Assembly (NCBI GenBank): GCA_003184365.1
Contig: NKYR01000005.1
Span: 186,001 to 250,000 of the forward strand
Source of the DNA: Evernia prunastri
Lineage: Eukaryota > Ascomycota > Lecanoromycetes > Lecanorales > Parmeliaceae
Direction of reading: 5' to 3'
DNA length: 64,000 nt
Shown piece by piece: positions 59,451 to 64,000 of this stretch (its first letter is position 1; each line of letters opens with the position of its first letter). Made by a program: the position numbers and the translations under genes. Below the pieces are notes generated by a model, which ran no database searches, was not told where the DNA came from, and was given only the letters and a program-made list of their open reading frames with translations.

Positions 59451-61010
59451 TCATGAAATCGAGCTGAAGGATCTTGGTCTATGGGAGGGGTATGCCGTAA
59501 TGAGCTTGCGATATGGTTGGCCCCCGAAGCGAGGCACGAGTGTAAGTAGGGCAGGCATAGGCACCCCGCTAACAAAGTCTGAATTACTGAGACTAATCAG
59601 CAACCACTTAAGGCGGCCTTGTCCGCCGACTTGTGTCGCAGACTCCCGATGAGACCAAGCGCTTGTGATGCTGAGGTTCGCTCCGATGGCATGAAATGAC
59701 TCCTGGACGACACGGAGTAAAAGCTTCAGATCCTCTTCAGGGACCTTTTCATGGGAAGTTAGTTCCAGTTTCGATAGATGACTCTCATCTACTCGAAGGT
59801 CAGCTGGATCAAAAAACGGTCGTCTTCCACGAGCGGCCTTTGCTTCCCGAGGGCTGCAAACCATCCTTTCGAAGGGGGACATACCTTTTACAGGTACAAA
59901 GTTGGATGCGACCTGGATCTCATGCCACTTCGGCTGCCACTCGGCTGGTGAATCTCCCACAAAGCCGATCATCTGTGCAATCAGAGCAATCATAGTGCCC
60001 CAATGGTGGAATGGAAGTCCTCCCACTACGCACAAATAATTCTGTCAAAATCAGATATCAATCCTACCGTCCTGAGATGGAGGAGCATCATCTCCTTACC
60101 ACAAGACCGGCACGCCATAGGAAGTCAAATTTATTTATGAAGATGGTTTCCGGTTCTCGCAAGGCGTCAGGCTGGACAAGCTTTGCTGGCTCTGCCCCTT
60201 GGAGGAAAGCCTCTCCGAAGTCGATGATACGACGATCCTCCCTCCTCATCTTTAGCAATCCAATTGTCTCAGCCTGACGTCTTGGCTAGCTGTGTGGGTC
60301 GACCGTCTTCTAAAGGCTTCTTACCAAGCCGAGCCAAATCTTCGGATTCCGGGCCTCCAAGAATGTCTCAAAGATTATATCCCTTGTTGTCTGCGATAAT
60401 GCTTACACGTAAAGGCAATTTTCCTGCGGCTGATAGCAGCTGCTGGTTAGCTGGAGACCAAGGTGCAACCAAGATGGCAGCGTCTGTGAGATCTCGCAGC
60501 TCGTCGTACCTCCGCACCACTAGCCAGCTTTGTGCACAAATGCCATAGCATCGAGCAGCTGCTCAGATATTCTTAACATTGTGTTTGGCTCGAGGCGTTC
60601 AGGATCATTATAGTCGATAATGGCTGATAACCATAGCCAGGGTAGGCCCAAGCAATTCGAACGCCAGATTTTGATGGGTTCCATGGGGCCCCTGATATGA
60701 GTGAAGTCATCGAGGATTTGAACAATATATGCGGAACTAGTGCTTCCTTGGCAAGAAGTGGCTAGTCATGATCTTGATAGAGACCCATCGCATTTGCCTG
60801 CAAGTATTAATTAGAACCTGAATTGCTGTATCCAATAACAATATACTTCGTATCCTCTGCCACTCAGACCGTCGAAAAGCCACCCCAGCCCAGCTTATGC
60901 TGGATCCTATACCGGTCATTCTGAGAAGTCTCTCCCAGACAGGCAGAGTGATATCCGCTCTTTCAATATTTCATATACCCTCTTGAGGGCAGATTGATTT
61001 GCCTGTAGAT
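59451..61010 (-). pseudogene. SRPK-like protein kinase, heavily mutated
   Basis: Reverse-strand remnants follow the order of fungal SR-protein-kinase-like genes: DRYRIQHKLGWGGFSTV (glycine loop; the next codon is TGA where Trp is expected), VAEDTKY, RISEQLLDAMAFVHKAG before the lost HRD loop, DILGGPESEDLARLGKKPLE, RIIDFGEAFLQGAEPAKL (DFG motif), ALREPETIF, then ALIAQMIGFVGDSPAEWQPKW. Several codons expected to be Arg or Trp are TGA, and the frame shifts more than once. The gene cannot encode a kinase. The C-to-T type stops fit RIP or deamination. An intron probably precedes 60028. Confidence 0.78.
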
Positions 61011-61520
61011 TCTCAATTCCTTCATGGCAAATTGCAGGGCTTATTCACAGTGAAAACGAGAGATCCGTAAGGAAAAAGTGCGTATACAACAAGCGGGTCT
61101 ACAATGACAACGATGCCTTCAAAGAAACCAGATTGTCTGCAAAGGTGCAGGTGGAGAGACGTCTTACTCTACCTCACCTATGAGTAGCATGTTCAGGACT
61201 CTTGGTGCAGAGCTTCTTCTATGAAGTAGAGCACGTTCGTAACAGTAGGCGTATTTATTTAGGTGTGGTGGCTGAGGTATTGATCAATGAGCTGGGGGCA
61301 AATTTCTGTCTTCTTTGCCAAGATCTGCAGTCGCGTTCTCGCGTTCCCCACCTAGTCCTACTTTACTTACCTACAGCTGTTTTCGAAACCATTGGCGAAT
61401 GCGGGAACCAGATGCTTCCCGCATCTAATTTTGGTGGGATAATCAACTACATCCCAACAGCAAATGTAGAGTCATGATGTGACAATACATTAGACTGCTG
61501 CAACCCCTCAATTAGCTGAA
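61011..61520. other. Transition into AT-rich block, no gene seen
   Basis: A 91-codon forward frame at 61202-61477 has no recognisable domain. Base composition drops sharply after about 61500. Confidence 0.4.
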
Positions 61521-63970
61521 TTTGAAACTATACAAAAGTCGATATAATATAGTATCGTATCGTGCTCATATAGCTGTTTCTTCCTCATCGCTCTCATCAT
61601 TATAAACCTCGCTATCGTCATTATATCTCTCAAATCTGTTCAAAAGATTCAAAGAACTCTCCGTAAGCGAGAGTCTTCGACTTTTAAATCTGAGATCGAT
61701 TTCAGTGCTAATACTTCTTCTCTTTCTTCTACTATTGTAAAGCGCATATCGTAGTATCTAAGACTAACAATAAGAGAAATAACAAGTACTTCGAGAGACC
61801 CTCTCGCAGCTGCAGTAGACACATCGTCTAATCGTCTTCGATTATATTCACTGAAGTCGTTTGGATCTCAGTTAAATAACATTGCATCATCAAGTGAAGA
61901 ATCGTTTCTATCATCGTCTCAGTTCGATTCGAATATATCGCCGCTTTCAATCTCTCAGAAGCTCTACACGAATTCGTCTAAAATCTCTAAAACGTTATTC
62001 AGATATCATTCTATATCAAGACGTCTGACTGCAATAGAGCTTCAACGTGTTTCTACTACGACATTAATAAAAACGATAGATCGAAATCTTACTACTCTAA
62101 AAGATAACGAAGATAACGACTTTTTAGTACGATTCTTTGCTGCTCGTCTAAGCACTCAAAATAATTAATCTTTAAATAGAGTGATTAAATCAAAAAGAGA
62201 AGATACTCTATATGAGAAAGAGATATAGTCGTTTACTTAGATCAGTCAATTCACGATCAAAGTTTTATCTTTATTCACGAATCTCAGCGATATTAAAAGC
62301 AATAACGACGACTCTAAGACGAAGTCACTGATCATATATAAGATCTATATCACATTATTTTAAAAGAAAATCAAGCCGACGAATAAGATTAAAAGCAATA
62401 TGCTGAGAAAGAATATCAACGACGAGTATTATTTCGTCTTATTTATCTATTATGCTGAGCAGTAAAAAATCGTCGACATATATATTAAACAACTCAATTA
62501 TTCAGCAAATCGAGTCTTAGTCGTCGCGTAATCGTATTATATCGCTTTGATAATAAACAAAAAACGTAAAATAAATATAGATGAATTACTCGATTAATTG
62601 AAGATTCCCGCTAAATTAAAAGACTGATATAATTAAAAGAAGAAGAATTTGACTGTAGATCTTATCTATTAATTTACTCGAACGTCTTTCGATCAAATGC
62701 TTTTTTCTATCAATATATCTTTTAGAAGAATATCGAGTCTAACGATTATTAGCAGCAGTAGTATTATCTCTTATATAATTAAACGAGCGCTTAGTCTTTC
62801 TAATAATTCTATCAATCTTCAGCTAGCTTAATAAGTCGTAAACGAGATAAAAGATTCTGCGAGTGCGTGACGAAGAGAGTTTATAAAGCGATAAATATAC
62901 ACGAATAAAAGATACGCGTTAGAATTCTCATACTGCTAAATAAATAACGATGATAAGTATATTTCATTAAATAATAAGAATATTATAATCTAATTTGATC
63001 TGTTAGAAAGAGATTTCAGCGAACGAATTATCAAGAAAGAGTTTTCTATATCGATGAAGATCGATATAATAAAGAAAATAATTTTAAAAAACAGACAAGA
63101 AAAGAGATAGCAGCAAGTTTAAATGACTTTATTTAATACTTTATCAGCTATTTTAATATAAATATCGATAGTAATATTAGCGCAGTCGTCAATTATTATC
63201 TAATACTCTTCATAGTAAGTCTCTTTAAGCTTTAATCTCAATAATATTCGAATTAAATCGCTACTTGATAAATTATATCAACGCGATCTTTGTTAGGACT
63301 GCAACTAGAATAAATCAATAGTGGTATGTAACGAATAAATTAAGTCTAAGGAGAGAAGACTATTGTACATAGAATATGAAGGAGGCAAGCCAAGGCCGGA
63401 ATAACGTTGTTCCAGAGTAGTACTGCCCTGGGTGCTAGGCACACTCGTAACAATCTTTCTATTTAAGATCTTATACGAGAACGCTTAAAATCACGATCGC
63501 GAATAGCGACGACGCTTTCGAAAACATCTACAAAAACGTTAATTCTTTCTCTCTCTTTAATACGTTATGATAGTTTAATATAAGACGATCTCGATAAGTA
63601 TATTAGCTGACTTGCTTCGCAGTTAAATAAACGCGAACGATACGCGTTAGAAAGAACTAGAAATATACTTTTTGATAAATACTATAATATTAAAAACGTT
63701 TAGTTATAAAAAGATAGCGATAAGAGATGAGAAATTATATATATCTTATCTGATATTGAACGAAAGATTACGTGTAATGTCAGCAGATGACGACGAAAAC
63801 AGAAGCAATAACAGCCTCGAAGACTCAGTTCTCGAAGATTTAATTCTCGAAGAATTATATCCTCAATTGAGAACTCGTCGATCGACTACGATCATTATAA
63901 CTATAAAGGCGACTTGAATCTAGATATATATAGAATATTTGATTCGAACAGTTAAGTAGATAATCAAATG
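61520..63970. repeat. AT-rich, RIP-like degraded repeat block
   Basis: About 2.4 kb of very AT-rich sequence with abundant TpA and many stops in every frame, quite unlike the rest of the window. CpA/TpG seem scarce by eye while CpG remains. This is what RIP leaves behind in duplicated DNA. One 81-codon frame at 63672-63917 remains open, but I give it no function. The original element cannot be identified by reading. Confidence 0.7.
63286..63457. mobile_element. Solo LTR (63291-63452) with 5-bp target duplication
   Basis: A 162-bp segment starts TGTTAGGACTGC and ends ACTCGTAACA, giving the TG...CA ends and TGTTA/TAACA inverted ends of an LTR. It is flanked on both sides by ATCTT (63286-63290 and 63453-63457). 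Its composition is more GC-rich than the surrounding AT-rich DNA, so it probably inserted after that DNA was mutated. The internal retrotransposon part is absent, as in LTR-LTR recombination. Confidence 0.75.
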
Positions 63971-64000
63971 TCATGGTGTGGATCTCAGTCTAGTCAGGTT

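Overview
The window reads as nuclear DNA of a filamentous ascomycete (Pezizomycotina). Genes are split by short introns (mostly 45-120 nt) with GT/AG ends and CTGAC/CTAAC-type branch points. The gene families are typically fungal: UstYa-like oxidases, a HET-domain protein, a RID-type DNA methyltransferase, an SSU1 sulfite pump, a CYP52-like P450 and a type III polyketide synthase. The last ~2.5 kb is AT-rich and looks mutated by repeat-induced point mutation (RIP). I cannot place the genus. Exon boundaries come from reading frames, splice signals and family knowledge, not from transcripts.

Layout. 0.4-1.4 kb: transposon debris, including a 486-bp terminal-inverted-repeat element with a perfect 10-bp target duplication. 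1.9-4.5 kb: two tandem UstYa/DUF3328-type genes. 5.4-10 kb: a sulfite exporter and a CLC chloride transporter. 10.7-19.1 kb: housekeeping and regulatory genes (CTK3-like, a Cys-rich secreted peptide, UTP16-like, RID-like methyltransferase). 19-27 kb: mostly gene-poor, with one zinc-finger gene. 27.5-33.5 kb: a conserved-looking unknown gene, a DUF155/RMD1-family protein and an HMG/INO80-like subunit. 34.5-37.9 kb: an arsenic-resistance cluster with an apparently intact ACR3 exporter but broken arsenate-reductase and arsH genes. 38-41.3 kb: a truncated MFS gene, a bZIP factor and pyrroline-5-carboxylate reductase. 41.9 kb: a tRNA-Leu(AAG) gene with a 53-nt insert in its D loop. 42.6-50.5 kb: an aminoglycoside-phosphotransferase-like protein, two secreted or membrane unknowns and a gene broken by one stop. 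51.2-56.1 kb: a P450, a type III PKS and a methyltransferase forming a likely small metabolite cluster. 56.5-61 kb: a HET protein beside a heavily mutated SRPK-like kinase pseudogene. 61.5-64 kb: the AT-rich block, containing a younger solo LTR.

The genes fall into a few functional groups. The P450 and type III PKS are divergent, so they may share a promoter, and the methyltransferase converges on the PKS; this suggests polyketide synthesis, oxidation and methylation in one pathway. The arsenic genes are packed together, but only export seems to survive. The RID-type methyltransferase is the factor expected to be needed for RIP, and the AT-rich block and several C-to-T type stops elsewhere match that process.
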